Shown here piece after piece: positions 55,108-63,905 of a stretch of DNA of 64,000 bases. A program made the position numbers and the translations under genes. Numbering within the stretch: position 1 is the stretch's first letter; the number at the start of each line of letters is the position of its first letter. Origin of the DNA: an uncultured Clostridia bacterium (GTDB lineage: Bacteria > Bacillota > Clostridia > Christensenellales > UBA1242); the NCBI GenBank assembly GCA_944362965.1, contig CALVTR010000001.1, forward strand, positions 26,529 through 90,528, given 5' to 3'. The notes beneath the pieces are model-generated. The model saw only the letters and a list, made by a program, of their open reading frames with translations. It did no database searches and was not told the origin of the DNA.

Positions 55108-55414
55108 ATATTGCCTCCTTCAACATATTTACTTGTTCTTTAAGTTGTTTTTTATATAAATTCTCATTGTTTTTTTCAATTTCTTTGATTATTTTATCTT
55201 GGTTCTCTCGTCTTGTCCTATAAGCAAATTGCAGCGTTCTCTCGTCGAGCTCTTGAAAAGGCACGCTGAAACAATAGCTGTCTTTCTGCTCAAATGAATG
55301 CACTTCATAGCAGTGGCGAGATAAGTTGTATAGAATATGATAACTTTTATCTATCTCTTTAATTCTTTGGCAGATGAAATATACATCATCATTTATTTCA
55401 AGATAATTTTTCAA
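55073..55414 (-). CDS. conserved phage-block protein of unknown function
   Basis: This 113-residue protein probably starts with TTG at 55414 (MKNYLEINDDVYFICQRIKE), because GGAGG lies five bases upstream. The segment VPFQELDERTLQFAYRTRRE followed by a Lys/Glu helix resembles small proteins seen next to capsid genes in Clostridia phages. It overlaps the adaptor-like gene by 35 nt. Molecular role unknown. Confidence 0.6.
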   Translation of the reverse strand: MKNYLEINDDVYFICQRIKEIDKSYHILYNLSRHCYEVHSFEQKDSYCFSVPFQELDERTLQFAYRTRRENQDKIIKEIEKNNENLYKKQLKEQVNMLKEAIYVSERHYNPCL

Positions 55415-55444
55415 AATAACCTCCAAAAAGCTGAAAAATTAGAT

Positions 55445-55480
55445 AAAAAAGGCAAAAAAACATGAAATTTTCTGCCTTTT
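55445..55480 (-). terminator. terminator after the capsid gene
   Basis: On the minus strand AAAAGGCAGAAAA pairs with TTTTTTTGCCTTTT and a T-run follows, 28 nt past the capsid stop. It would give the capsid gene a separate, more abundant message. Confidence 0.78.
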
Positions 55481-55507
55481 AGTCTAAATTTTATGATTTA
55501 TATATTT

Positions 55508-56719
55508 TTAGCCCTGTTGGTCTGTGCCAGATGTTGAAGGACTAAATGGATTTGTGACTGTTGATTTTATGCCAGAAATCTTAGCTTGTCCACATGGCTT
55601 ATCACAGATAAGTTCTGCATATTTTACAAGGGTTGCACTGTATGTTGGGTAACCTTGATTTTGTCTTAAGATTCTGCCATCTTCACCTTCAAGCCACTTC
55701 CAGTCGCAAAGTTCATGCAAGCAGAAGTCGTCAGTGTTTAATAGATACATAGTGTCGTCATCAACAAATCTATCTGCAACAACAGGTATGCCATTGTGAG
55801 TGATTGTTTTATAGCCGCCTTCAAGCTCTGTGATATCAATATTTCTTCTGTAAGCTCCGAGATATTCTTGATATGCACGGCGAACTTGGCTTGAACATGT
55901 GATGAAATTGATTTTTGAATCAGCATTCATGTCAAGGAAGTCAACTGCTTGTTGAATTAAAATATCTGATATTTCAGTTGAAGTTGTGCTTGTGTATGGT
56001 TTAAGCCAAGGATAATCTGTTTTGCTTACCCCATAGATTGAGTCTAAAGTTGAGTCAAAAATCTTGCCAAGCCCTGAGATTTCATAGTCCTTTGAGCCTT
56101 GAACATAGATTTTATAGCCACTTGCTATTGTAACACTTTCTGATGACTCATAAGTGAAGGTTTTGTTCACTCTGTCAACATAGGTGATTTTAAGTGGTGA
56201 GGTATTTACCTTTGTTGCCGCATTGTATACATCGACAAGCATACCTTCAATTAAATTGTTGACCTTATCGCAGGTAACAGTTTTTGAGCTTTGAGCAGAT
56301 GCAGTTGCAAGAAGTCCTGTTCCATCGCCATATAACATTCTTCCAAGATTGAATGAACTTGCCTTAACAAGCCCTTCCATTTCGTCTGACAATAGATTTA
56401 CAAAAGCACCAATATCATTTGCTGATGCTCTGATTGCTTTGTCAGAAAGTTCAATCTTGCCATAAAGGTTTTTAAGGTCTGCAACAAATTGCACATAACC
56501 ATTACCTGAAGATACAGGCAGTGCTCCGTCTTCGCTTCCTGCACCAACTCCACCATTGATACCAAATGGTGCAAGTTTTCTTATTTCTTTACCCCACACG
56601 TCTTTGCTTGAATGTTTAATTCTTGCAAGAAGTGGATTTGCGTTTGTATTGAGTTGATTTGCAACAACTCCAAGATATACATTTTTTAACGCATTTTCTG
56701 CTGTTTGTAATGTAACCAT
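55508..56719 (-). CDS. phage major capsid protein
   Basis: The 403-residue protein has the layout of an HK97-fold capsid protein of the P22/podovirus-like type. There is an N-terminal arm (NALKNVYLGVVANQLNTNAN), then IELSDKAIRASANDIGAFVN, and a C-terminal domain with HNGIPVVADRFVDDDTMYLL. It lies directly downstream of scaffold and portal genes, has a strong RBS (AAAGGAGAAG) and its own terminator, as expected for the most abundant structural protein. The subtype is less certain than the capsid call. Confidence 0.82.
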   Translation of the reverse strand: MVTLQTAENALKNVYLGVVANQLNTNANPLLARIKHSSKDVWGKEIRKLAPFGINGGVGAGSEDGALPVSSGNGYVQFVADLKNLYGKIELSDKAIRASANDIGAFVNLLSDEMEGLVKASSFNLGRMLYGDGTGLLATASAQSSKTVTCDKVNNLIEGMLVDVYNAATKVNTSPLKITYVDRVNKTFTYESSESVTIASGYKIYVQGSKDYEISGLGKIFDSTLDSIYGVSKTDYPWLKPYTSTTSTEISDILIQQAVDFLDMNADSKINFITCSSQVRRAYQEYLGAYRRNIDITELEGGYKTITHNGIPVVADRFVDDDTMYLLNTDDFCLHELCDWKWLEGEDGRILRQNQGYPTYSATLVKYAELICDKPCGQAKISGIKSTVTNPFSPSTSGTDQQG

Positions 56720-56821
56720 TTTCTTCTCCTTTTCTAAAATTTCCCTAAAAATTGATGATTTTTAATGTTTTTTGTGATAAAAATGTCGAATTTATCTTAT
56801 TTTTTCAAAATTATTGAATTT

Positions 56822-57562
56822 TTAGCTAAACATATTGTTTACAATTCTCTTGGCTTCAGCAAGCGTTTTAGGGCTGTCAGGAAGAACTCCCGACACCCTT
56901 TCACCGCCCTGTGAAGACATGACCACTGGTGGCTTTTGATTTGCAAGCTCACTTAAGTAGTTTTCAATAATCTTATTTTTAACCTGTTCGTTTGACAGAA
57001 CATACTCATCAATTATCGGATCGCCTATCTTTTTTGTCTTTATATGACTTAGAATCACATTTGCTAAGGCGTTCTCAAATGGATTATTGTTTAAGTTGCT
57101 TTCAAGATAACTTTTTATCTCTTCAGCATACTTTGCAGCTTCAGGTCTTTCTAAAAGGAATTGACTGAGTTTCTCTTCATACTCTTGGTCGTCACCAATT
57201 TTCTCGTCAGAATTTTGAGATAAATCTTCATTGTCTTTTTCTATAGTTTTTTCTTCAATTTCTTCAATTTCTTTTATTTCTTGTAAATCCTCTTGATTTT
57301 TAATAGAATTTTTCTCTCTTTTCTCAAAATTTTCTTGAATTTGCTGTTTTTCACTGTCAATTTTATCTTTTTGAAGGGACTTTAGAAGCTGACTTTTCCT
57401 TGTAAATTCTGCCTGCAAGTTGTTGTATGCATCCAAGAGTGCCTGCGGCGATTTGAATTTTCCAAGTTCTTGAGAGCCAACATCACTCACAGCCCTATTC
57501 TCGTTCACTTTATCTAAAGTCGTTGCCGGTTCCATTGTTGGTTGTTCTCGTTTTTCTTCCAT
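56822..57562 (-). CDS. phage scaffolding protein
   Basis: The 246-residue protein is very hydrophilic and helical. It starts MEEKREQPTMEPATTLDKVN and has FKSPQALLDAYNNLQAEFTR, a common phage scaffold and minor-capsid phrase. A long Lys/Glu coiled-coil (KNQEDLQEIKEIEEIEEK) and a short basic C-terminus (LAEAKRIVNNMFS) follow. The ATG at 57562 follows the portal stop by one base. Scaffold position between portal and capsid is canonical. Confidence 0.8.
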   Translation of the reverse strand: MEEKREQPTMEPATTLDKVNENRAVSDVGSQELGKFKSPQALLDAYNNLQAEFTRKSQLLKSLQKDKIDSEKQQIQENFEKREKNSIKNQEDLQEIKEIEEIEEKTIEKDNEDLSQNSDEKIGDDQEYEEKLSQFLLERPEAAKYAEEIKSYLESNLNNNPFENALANVILSHIKTKKIGDPIIDEYVLSNEQVKNKIIENYLSELANQKPPVVMSSQGGERVSGVLPDSPKTLAEAKRIVNNMFS

Positions 57563-57563
57563 A

Positions 57564-59429
57564 TTACTCCTCCATATTTTTCTTATGAGCACGAATATGC
57601 TCTAAAAATAGTTTTTCAATATTTGAATTTTCAAGTTTTCGTTTTTCAAAGTCTTCACCGAGCATGAAAGCAATGTGTTCGTTAAGATGCAGACCATCAT
57701 CATCAATCTCGCTTGTCTTGCAGCTGACACCGTCGAGCATCTTCAAATTTTCATTGTCTGCCTTCTTAATATGTAGGTCTTTGATATCTTGAGCGTTTTC
57801 CCAGATGCCAAGCCCTAACATTTCTAAGATTTTGCATTTCATTCTGTTTGTAAGCTGTCCGTTCTCATCATATAATAGCCCCTTATCAAGAAGAGAAAAC
57901 AGCATCTCTCTTCGCTGAGCAAGAGTTTGCGAGCCGTCGGTTTGGTTTTCAAGTTCTATATCATCACTTGTGATGTCTGATGATGAATAATAGAACATTT
58001 CAATCTGTCCATTTTCACCAACAATCTTTGCAATTCTTGGAAAGATTGCATATTGTTTATAAAGTTTAAGTATCTTCTTTGCAATATCTTTGACTGCAAA
58101 CTTTATGCTTTCTATTGACGCATTGAGCCTTGTTTCATCTTGAGATATCAAAAGTTCTAAGGCATTTCCACTTATATTTGATGAGATATTGCTTGCACTG
58201 ACAAGGTCATTGACACCGCTTATCTTATTAAACTCTTCAAGCAAGTTGTTTTCTTCATCATCAAGCCCTGACGGCAAGCTTTCACTTTGCAAGTATTTAG
58301 GTTCGCTTGAGCCCTGTCTATATACAAGCACTTTGCCCGGACACAGTCCTTCATCTTCAAGGTTGTCAAGGTCAACGGAGCCATCTTCAACGGAGAGCAC
58401 GCCAAGTGAAAGTCTGTTTATAAACTCATGCTTTCTATTTTTGACTGCATTGTATGCCCTTTGCACAGGCACAAGCCTTTCAATCACACTTGTTCCCCAG
58501 AAGCAGCCTGGCTCTTCAATACTGGTTTGCTTGACAAATGGGAAGTCCCTTGTTTTGTCTTCCCCGCAGATATATGGCAGCACGTCATCATAGACAAGCT
58601 TGTCACCCGCAACTATGGTAAGTCTGCCATCTGGGTAGTCAGCACTTGGTCTTTGATAACGCTCAATCACGATTGCACTGTCTTCTTTGACTGCATCAAT
58701 AATTTTAGGAACAGTTCCATTAAAGCCAAGTCCGCCCACGCCTACGCTGACGTTGTCAAGAGAGAAGGTGTTTATCTTCTCTCCCTTGACGTCCACGCCG
58801 AACATACTCTTTATTTGCGATGTGCTATAGGCTTTAGCATGAATTATACTTTGGCAATCTCGCAAGCTTTCATAGACTGCACTATCTGGGTAAATTTCAA
58901 ATGGGCTGACAACTGAAAGCTCAACTTCACCACTTCTCATCTTTTCGCCATTATCACTCAGCCCGACAACCTGTCCAAGATTTGAGTTCCAAGTGACTTT
59001 ATAGAAAACCGTTCCGCAAACTTCCGACCACTTTATGCCTTGATTTACTTTATTTTCTATTTCAAGCTTATTTTTAAGTGATTTATATATCTTTTTTGAC
59101 ACTTTTGCAGATTGCTTATCTCGCTCGTCATTGCTTGCTGGCAAAACATTGATATCAGGCTTTATTCTTGAAAGCTTTGCAAACCTTATATCAAAGATTG
59201 GTGCAATATGGTTGTATACTTCTCGCTCTTGCCAGAAGAATTGCCTATCACTTTCTTCAAGCTGTCCGCCATAGCCAATATTGCAGTATTGATTTCCCAT
59301 CAGAAAATTCATGTTTATTTTCCATATAATATCAAAACTTTTTCGCTCTTCTGCTCTGCGTTTGAAGTCTTCTATCACTTCTTTTACTATAGCTTTTTCT
59401 TCTATCATTTCTTTTTTGTCCTTTCTCAT
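57564..59429 (-). CDS. phage portal protein
   Basis: The portal ring is the DNA gate and the seat of the packaging motor. The 621-residue protein has the pattern of P22-type portals. It opens with an N-terminal helix and FWQEREVYNHIAPIFDIRFA, followed by RIKPDINVLPAS. Then come the wing strands (VELSVVSPFEIYPDSAVYES) and the long stem helix near SGNALELLISQDETRLNASI. Length is in the normal range. It starts with ATGA overlap to the zinc-finger gene and has RBS GGAAGG. Packaging needs a large terminase, which is not in the window. Confidence 0.85.
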   Translation of the reverse strand: MRKDKKEMIEEKAIVKEVIEDFKRRAEERKSFDIIWKINMNFLMGNQYCNIGYGGQLEESDRQFFWQEREVYNHIAPIFDIRFAKLSRIKPDINVLPASNDERDKQSAKVSKKIYKSLKNKLEIENKVNQGIKWSEVCGTVFYKVTWNSNLGQVVGLSDNGEKMRSGEVELSVVSPFEIYPDSAVYESLRDCQSIIHAKAYSTSQIKSMFGVDVKGEKINTFSLDNVSVGVGGLGFNGTVPKIIDAVKEDSAIVIERYQRPSADYPDGRLTIVAGDKLVYDDVLPYICGEDKTRDFPFVKQTSIEEPGCFWGTSVIERLVPVQRAYNAVKNRKHEFINRLSLGVLSVEDGSVDLDNLEDEGLCPGKVLVYRQGSSEPKYLQSESLPSGLDDEENNLLEEFNKISGVNDLVSASNISSNISGNALELLISQDETRLNASIESIKFAVKDIAKKILKLYKQYAIFPRIAKIVGENGQIEMFYYSSSDITSDDIELENQTDGSQTLAQRREMLFSLLDKGLLYDENGQLTNRMKCKILEMLGLGIWENAQDIKDLHIKKADNENLKMLDGVSCKTSEIDDDGLHLNEHIAFMLGEDFEKRKLENSNIEKLFLEHIRAHKKNMEE

Positions 59430-59644
59430 CTTTCCTTCCTCGTCTTTTTCTTTAATTTGAATGGGCTTTCAAGCCCTTTAGGCACTTGCATTTTGCCAAT
59501 GGCTTCATACATGCCTTTTAAGCACTCTTCGCAAAAACATAGATCTCTTTTGATGATGCCTTTTGTGGAAAAGCTGTATTTTGCCATGTTGTTGCAACCA
59601 TAGAAGTCGCACTTCACTAAATGTTTACACTCATTTATCTCCAC
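59426..59644 (-). CDS. small zinc-ribbon-like phage-block protein
   Basis: The 72-residue protein carries two cysteine clusters (CKHLVKCDFYGCN and CFCEECL), enough to bind a metal ion. A basic end (KLKKKTRKER) follows. It starts with GTG behind AAAGGAG and overlaps genes on both sides. It could bind nucleic acid. No named family is recognised. Confidence 0.55.
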   Translation of the reverse strand: MEINECKHLVKCDFYGCNNMAKYSFSTKGIIKRDLCFCEECLKGMYEAIGKMQVPKGLESPFKLKKKTRKER

Positions 59645-59921
59645 CTTTTCTCTCCTTTTTTAACAGTTTCAAAAGTCGCTCTTCTTCCTTCAAAAGCTCG
59701 TCGTCACTCATCGAAAGCACCTTATCTTCATAAGTTCGATAGTATCGCTCAAGCAGCAGTTTGACGGCTGAGATGTCCGGGCTATAGTGCTTGCTTGTCA
59801 CCTTGCGTTTGCTTAGCACAGGCTCTCCGTCAGAAAAACTGTATTCTTCTACCGTTTCACTAGCGTTATAGCCAAGAGCTTTCTTAAGCAGAGCTTTCTT
59901 AATCTTGTCTTCATCTTCCAC
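59631..59921 (-). CDS. small-terminase-like protein
   Basis: The 96-residue protein contains KKALGYNASETVEEYSFSDG followed by LSKRKVTSKHYSPDISAVKL. This combination occurs in the C-terminal part of small proteins next to portals, often the small terminase of Clostridia phages. It begins with a GTG at 59921 behind GGAG; an upstream TTG would add about 22 residues. If real, it is the only terminase component in view. The identification is moderate. Confidence 0.55.
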   Translation of the reverse strand: MEDEDKIKKALLKKALGYNASETVEEYSFSDGEPVLSKRKVTSKHYSPDISAVKLLLERYYRTYEDKVLSMSDDELLKEEERLLKLLKKERKGGDK

Positions 59922-60064
59922 ATCTTTTCGCTCCTTTTCTTCGCAACCTTTGCCAAGATTATATTGCCCTTGCCCGCCCTTTTTCAATGGTGACTGCCAT
60001 TTTTTTTGAAAATAGTCACAATTTTGTTTTTTCCTGCTAAACTGATATTGTAGGGGTTAAACAA

Positions 60065-60820
60065 ATGACAAATCTACTTGAATTTAAAAAGGTAAAATAC
60101 TTCTATCAAACTAAAGAAAGTGAAATAAACGCACTCGACAACGTTACTTTTTCTATTCAAGAAAAAACTTTTTCTTCTATTGTTGGACCTAGTGGCTGTG
60201 GCAAAACCACAATCCTTTCACTAACCGCTGGGCTTCTATCTCCGTCTGAAGGCAAGATTATTTTGAATGGAAAACCAATCGAAAAAAATGATCGACGAAT
60301 TGGCTATATGTTCCAACGCGACCATCTTTTTGAATGGCGAACCATCTGGCAAAATATAATTTTAGGACTTGAACTTCAAAAGAAGCACAAAGACCCTGAA
60401 AAACTTGCCTTTGCAGAAGAACTATTAAAAAAATACGACCTCTACAACTTTAAAAACAAAAAACCTCGACAGCTTAGTGGCGGTATGCGTCAGCGTGTTG
60501 CACTCATACGCACGCTTGTTTTGCAGCCTAAACTTCTACTTCTTGACGAACCCTTCTCTGCACTAGACTTTCAAACAAGGCTTAAAGTGTGTGATGACGT
60601 TTATGACATTATAAAAAGTGAACAAAAAACCGCACTTTTAGTCACACATGATATTTCAGAAGCACTAAGTATGTCTGACCGAATTATCATATTGACAAAG
60701 AGACCGGCAAGCGTTAAAGAAACAGTAGATATCTCCTTTCAAGGCAGCACGCCACTTGCAAAAAGAGAAGACAAAGAATTTGGCAAATATTTTGAAATGA
60801 TTTGGAGAAATCTTGTCTGA
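60065..60820 (+). CDS. ABC transporter ATPase, NitT/TauT type
   Basis: The 251-residue ATPase has Walker A GPSGCGKTTI, Q-loop MFQRDHLFEW, signature LSGGMRQRV, Walker B LLLLDEPFSALD and H-loop VTHDISEA. These mark the nitrate/sulfonate/taurine or thiamine-precursor family. It drives uptake with the permease encoded next, with which it overlaps (TGATG). No substrate-binding protein gene is adjacent, so the substrate cannot be named. It is the first plus-strand gene after the phage-like block. Confidence 0.92.
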   Translation: MTNLLEFKKVKYFYQTKESEINALDNVTFSIQEKTFSSIVGPSGCGKTTILSLTAGLLSPSEGKIILNGKPIEKNDRRIGYMFQRDHLFEWRTIWQNIILGLELQKKHKDPEKLAFAEELLKKYDLYNFKNKKPRQLSGGMRQRVALIRTLVLQPKLLLLDEPFSALDFQTRLKVCDDVYDIIKSEQKTALLVTHDISEALSMSDRIIILTKRPASVKETVDISFQGSTPLAKREDKEFGKYFEMIWRNLV

Positions 60821-61641
60821 TGAAACTGAAGAAACGCAAAAAAACAAAACAAGTATCTTACTCAAAAGCTAGAAAAGAATACCTCAAAAGAATAAGAAAA
60901 GATAAAGCATGGGTGCTTTTCTGGCAAATTGCAATCTTTGTTTGCTTCTTAGGGATATGGCAGCTTCTTGCCGATACTGGAGTGATAGACCCGTTTTTCT
61001 TCTCAAGTCCGTCTCGAATAGTGACCACAATAATTGACCTTGCAAAAGGCGGTGACCTGTGGCTGCATATCTGGACTTCGCTCTATGAAACCATAATAGG
61101 CTTCATTATAGCCACCCTTCTCGGTGTGATTATAGCGGTGCTTCTATGGTGGAGCGAAAAGCTTAGAAAAACTATGGAACCTTACCTTATCATTTTGAAT
61201 AGTTTGCCTAAGATTGCTCTTGGCCCTATGATTATCTTCTGGGTTGGCTCTGGCACAGGTGCAACAATCGTTATGTGCGTGCTTATATGTATTGTAATCA
61301 CAACAATATCCATGCTTAATGCATTCATTTCTTGTGACAGCGATAAAGTGCTGCTTATGAAATCAATGCATGCAAATAAATTCCAAATTCTTTTTAAACT
61401 TATCCTGCCAAATGCTCTGCCTGAATTTGTATCAGTTCTTAAAATCAATGTCGGCATGAGCTGGGTTGGAACAATTATGGGCGAATACCTTTCAAGTAAA
61501 GCTGGACTTGGCTATCTTATCAACTACGGAAGTCAAATTCTTAAACTTGATATAGTTATGGCAAGCATAACACTACTTTGTATACTTGCCGCTGGAATGT
61601 ATCTTATTGTCAGCCCGCTTGAAAAAAGGTATAAAAAATAA
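60820..61641 (+). CDS. ABC transporter permease, NitT/TauT type
   Basis: The 273-residue permease has a basic N-terminus, about six membrane segments and the cytoplasmic EAA-type loop (LMKSMHANKFQILFKLILPN then ALPEFVSVLKINVG) that couples to the ATPase. It starts with ATG overlapping the ATPase stop. Its last 69 bases are shared with the convergent YkvI-like gene. The substrate is unknown; sulfonate or thiamine precursor are options. Confidence 0.9.
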   Translation: MKLKKRKKTKQVSYSKARKEYLKRIRKDKAWVLFWQIAIFVCFLGIWQLLADTGVIDPFFFSSPSRIVTTIIDLAKGGDLWLHIWTSLYETIIGFIIATLLGVIIAVLLWWSEKLRKTMEPYLIILNSLPKIALGPMIIFWVGSGTGATIVMCVLICIVITTISMLNAFISCDSDKVLLMKSMHANKFQILFKLILPNALPEFVSVLKINVGMSWVGTIMGEYLSSKAGLGYLINYGSQILKLDIVMASITLLCILAAGMYLIVSPLEKRYKK

Positions 61642-62571
61642 ATCTACAAGAAGCACAGCCCCTAAAATACTTGCCATTGGATAGAGATAGGTTACAATAA
61701 AATTAAAACCAAGAAGGCTGCAAACAAGCGGCGCTATAAGACTTATCAAAAAAATTAAAAATTCATTATTGCACAGCCCTCGCATCGAAAAAGAAGATGT
61801 AAACACAAGTGAAAATAGCGTCGTCACGCAGCCTATGAAAATAATCACCATCATAACGACACTTTGCCACCCTGACAATACTGAAAGCATAGGCATATCT
61901 TCGTCAAAAGGGACCCTGAGCAAAACAACGTTTGCAAATAGAAGAATAAGCATAAGCACGAGTGCAGACAAAAATGATACTCGTGCTTTTTGCCTTTTTG
62001 TAAGAGAAGACGAAAGCTCTGCAATCAGCACACAACCGTTTGATGTGTTAAGTAAACTATAAAGTAAAGCATAAAAGACAGAAAGTCCGCCATAAGATGT
62101 TTGCGGAATAGTTATTCCTTTAAAAGACAAATTGCTTATAAGAAGAGCAAACAAAACTATAATCATAAAGGGAATTAAAAAATAGTTTATTTTGTTTAAA
62201 AATTTTAATCCTTTTTTAAAAATAATAAAACAAATCAATAAAATTATAGAAAAAATCAAAAAATTTATAAAAATATTGTCGAATTTTAATAAATTATTAG
62301 TTCCTGCAAACATTGCTGAAGAAAATATTGTGCAGATTATCAGGTTTATCACAAATGAAAGTTTTGAGTGTTTAAGTTTTTCTAAGGCAACTTCTCCTTT
62401 AGTCAAAATTAGATGGAAAAGTCCCCAAAAGATAAAGAAAGAAAGGAAAATGCATGGAAAGGAATAGATGCCAAAACGCGAAAAAAACACGGTAATCTCC
62501 TTCCCGCTTATAAAACCCGACCCTATCACTGTGCCCAAGATTGCAAAAATTGCTGCTAATGAATTTTTCAC
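61573..62571 (-). CDS. YkvI-like membrane transporter
   Basis: The 332-residue protein has about ten membrane segments and the start IFAILGTVIGSGFISGKEIT of the YkvI family (LeuT-fold APC-superfamily transporters). Its C-terminal 22 codons (from around FFKRADNKIHSSGKYTK) are antisense to the end of the permease gene, a convergent overlap. The two may interfere with each other's transcription. Substrate unknown. Confidence 0.82.
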   Translation of the reverse strand: MKNSLAAIFAILGTVIGSGFISGKEITVFFSRFGIYSFPCIFLSFFIFWGLFHLILTKGEVALEKLKHSKLSFVINLIICTIFSSAMFAGTNNLLKFDNIFINFLIFSIILLICFIIFKKGLKFLNKINYFLIPFMIIVLFALLISNLSFKGITIPQTSYGGLSVFYALLYSLLNTSNGCVLIAELSSSLTKRQKARVSFLSALVLMLILLFANVVLLRVPFDEDMPMLSVLSGWQSVVMMVIIFIGCVTTLFSLVFTSSFSMRGLCNNEFLIFLISLIAPLVCSLLGFNFIVTYLYPMASILGAVLLVDLFFIPFFKRADNKIHSSGKYTK

Positions 62572-62655
62572 TAAGATAATTTATTATAGAAAGGACTAAA
62601 AAAGACTTAAAAACTAAAAATTTTGTCAAAAATCAATCAAATTCAAGGAGTTAAT

Positions 62656-62940
62656 ATGATTATCAATACAAGCTATAGACTAGGCAGCTACATAGACCTT
62701 TGTAGATGCCCATGTGACAATGGATGCTGCCAAACGGGTTGTTGGCAAACAAGTTGTCCACCTTTCAACTGTCCGCCAAATCCTTGCGGCTGCCCGTGCA
62801 ACAATAATTTTGCACCGCCTTGCCCTTGTGACAACTTTCAGCCGCCATGCCACGAGCCCTGCCGCCCTTGCATCCCACAAAATGCTCTGTTTTTCTTAGC
62901 AGGATATATGTTAAATAAAAATACAAATAAAATTTTATAA
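62656..62940 (+). CDS. Cys/Pro-rich small protein
   Basis: The 94-residue protein starts at ATG 62656 (MIINTSYRLGSYIDLCRCPC), behind AAGGAG. It contains more than 20 cysteines in CPC, PPC and CxPC units, with Asn and Pro between them, and ends in a short hydrophobic part (ALFFLAGYMLNK). The composition resembles Cys-rich spore-coat or crust proteins, but no family is recognised. Most of the ORF would also code in two other frames, which lowers certainty slightly. Confidence 0.6.
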   Translation: MIINTSYRLGSYIDLCRCPCDNGCCQTGCWQTSCPPFNCPPNPCGCPCNNNFAPPCPCDNFQPPCHEPCRPCIPQNALFFLAGYMLNKNTNKIL

Positions 62941-63025
62941 AATAAATAAAAATGTTTAATTTTATAAAAATTTAATAAAAAACATAAAAAAATACAAAAA
63001 AATTAAAATATTTTGCCAAATTTAA

Positions 63026-63054
63026 TTAAAAAAGCGGCTTTTAATTAAAGCCGC
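63026..63054 (-). terminator. terminator of the inositol-monophosphatase gene
   Basis: GCGGCTTT-TAATT-AAAGCCGC is followed on the minus strand by TTTTTT. It may also end the Cys/Pro-rich transcript on the plus strand. Confidence 0.8.
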
Positions 63055-63119
63055 CTATTTTGTCTTTTTAATCAATAGTATTTTTATCTAATTTTATTTT
63101 TAGTATTTTTTATTTAATT

Positions 63120-63905
63120 TTATTTTTTATTTAATAAATCAATTTGATTTTTTATTTCACTCATCACAATATTATTTATTTCTTCTGAGATTGAAATCAC
63201 GCTGAATTCATAGCCGTTATATTTATCTCTTATAACAACAAGTCCTGCTTCCTTGCATATAAGCTCGCCAGGCATGCAATCCCATAAATTTATATACATT
63301 GAGATATCGGCAAAAATTCCAAAATTGCCTGCTCCTGCCATTGCCGTTGCGCAGCCATAGCTGCCTAGTATTCGCTCTGTTAAAATTTGATTTCTTAGTG
63401 CATAGAGAAGGTTATGTGTCAACTGAAGCACATTGTCATTTTTAGTTACGCACACAGCCATCATGCATTCCCTAATACTTTTTGTCTTGTCAGGCTCAAG
63501 TCTTTTGCCGTTTAAATACGCACCCTTTCCATTTATTGCATAATAGAAATCATTTTCAAATGGAACGTATACGAAAGAAAATTGTGTTTGACCGTCCGCA
63601 AAAAAGACAAGTTGAACGCAGCAATCTTTCAGACCATTCATATAGTTGAGAGTGCCATCTATTGGGTCAATAATCCAGCTTCTATTTTTTAGATTATTCT
63701 TTGAATTGCTCTCTTCGCTTACAATATTATCATCAGGAAAATACTTCTTGATGGTGTCAATAAGATATTTCTCACATGCTATATCTTTATCTGTAACATA
63801 GTCAAAATTACCCTTTGATTTTCTCGTGCTTGCACCCTTTACAAATATATGCTTACCAACATATAAAACAGCTTTTCTTAGAACATTAAACTCTTTTTCG
63901 AACAT
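63120..63905 (-). CDS. inositol monophosphatase family protein
   Basis: These are Mg-dependent sugar-phosphate phosphatases of the SuhB/ImpA/CysQ group. The 261-residue protein has the metal-site motifs: EES (IVSEESNS), DPIDGTLNYMNG and the C-terminal WDCMPGELICKEAG. Length is normal. It starts at 63905 behind AAAAGGAG. The exact substrate (inositol phosphate, histidinol phosphate or PAP) is not determined by these motifs. Confidence 0.92.
   Translation of the reverse strand: MFEKEFNVLRKAVLYVGKHIFVKGASTRKSKGNFDYVTDKDIACEKYLIDTIKKYFPDDNIVSEESNSKNNLKNRSWIIDPIDGTLNYMNGLKDCCVQLVFFADGQTQFSFVYVPFENDFYYAINGKGAYLNGKRLEPDKTKSIRECMMAVCVTKNDNVLQLTHNLLYALRNQILTERILGSYGCATAMAGAGNFGIFADISMYINLWDCMPGELICKEAGLVVIRDKYNGYEFSVISISEEINNIVMSEIKNQIDLLNKK

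Noticed and set aside
57564-59429. Portal gene as evidence for a complete active prophage
   Set aside because: No large terminase, integrase, repressor, replication or lysin genes are present in the surrounding 20 kb, so a complete prophage cannot be claimed.
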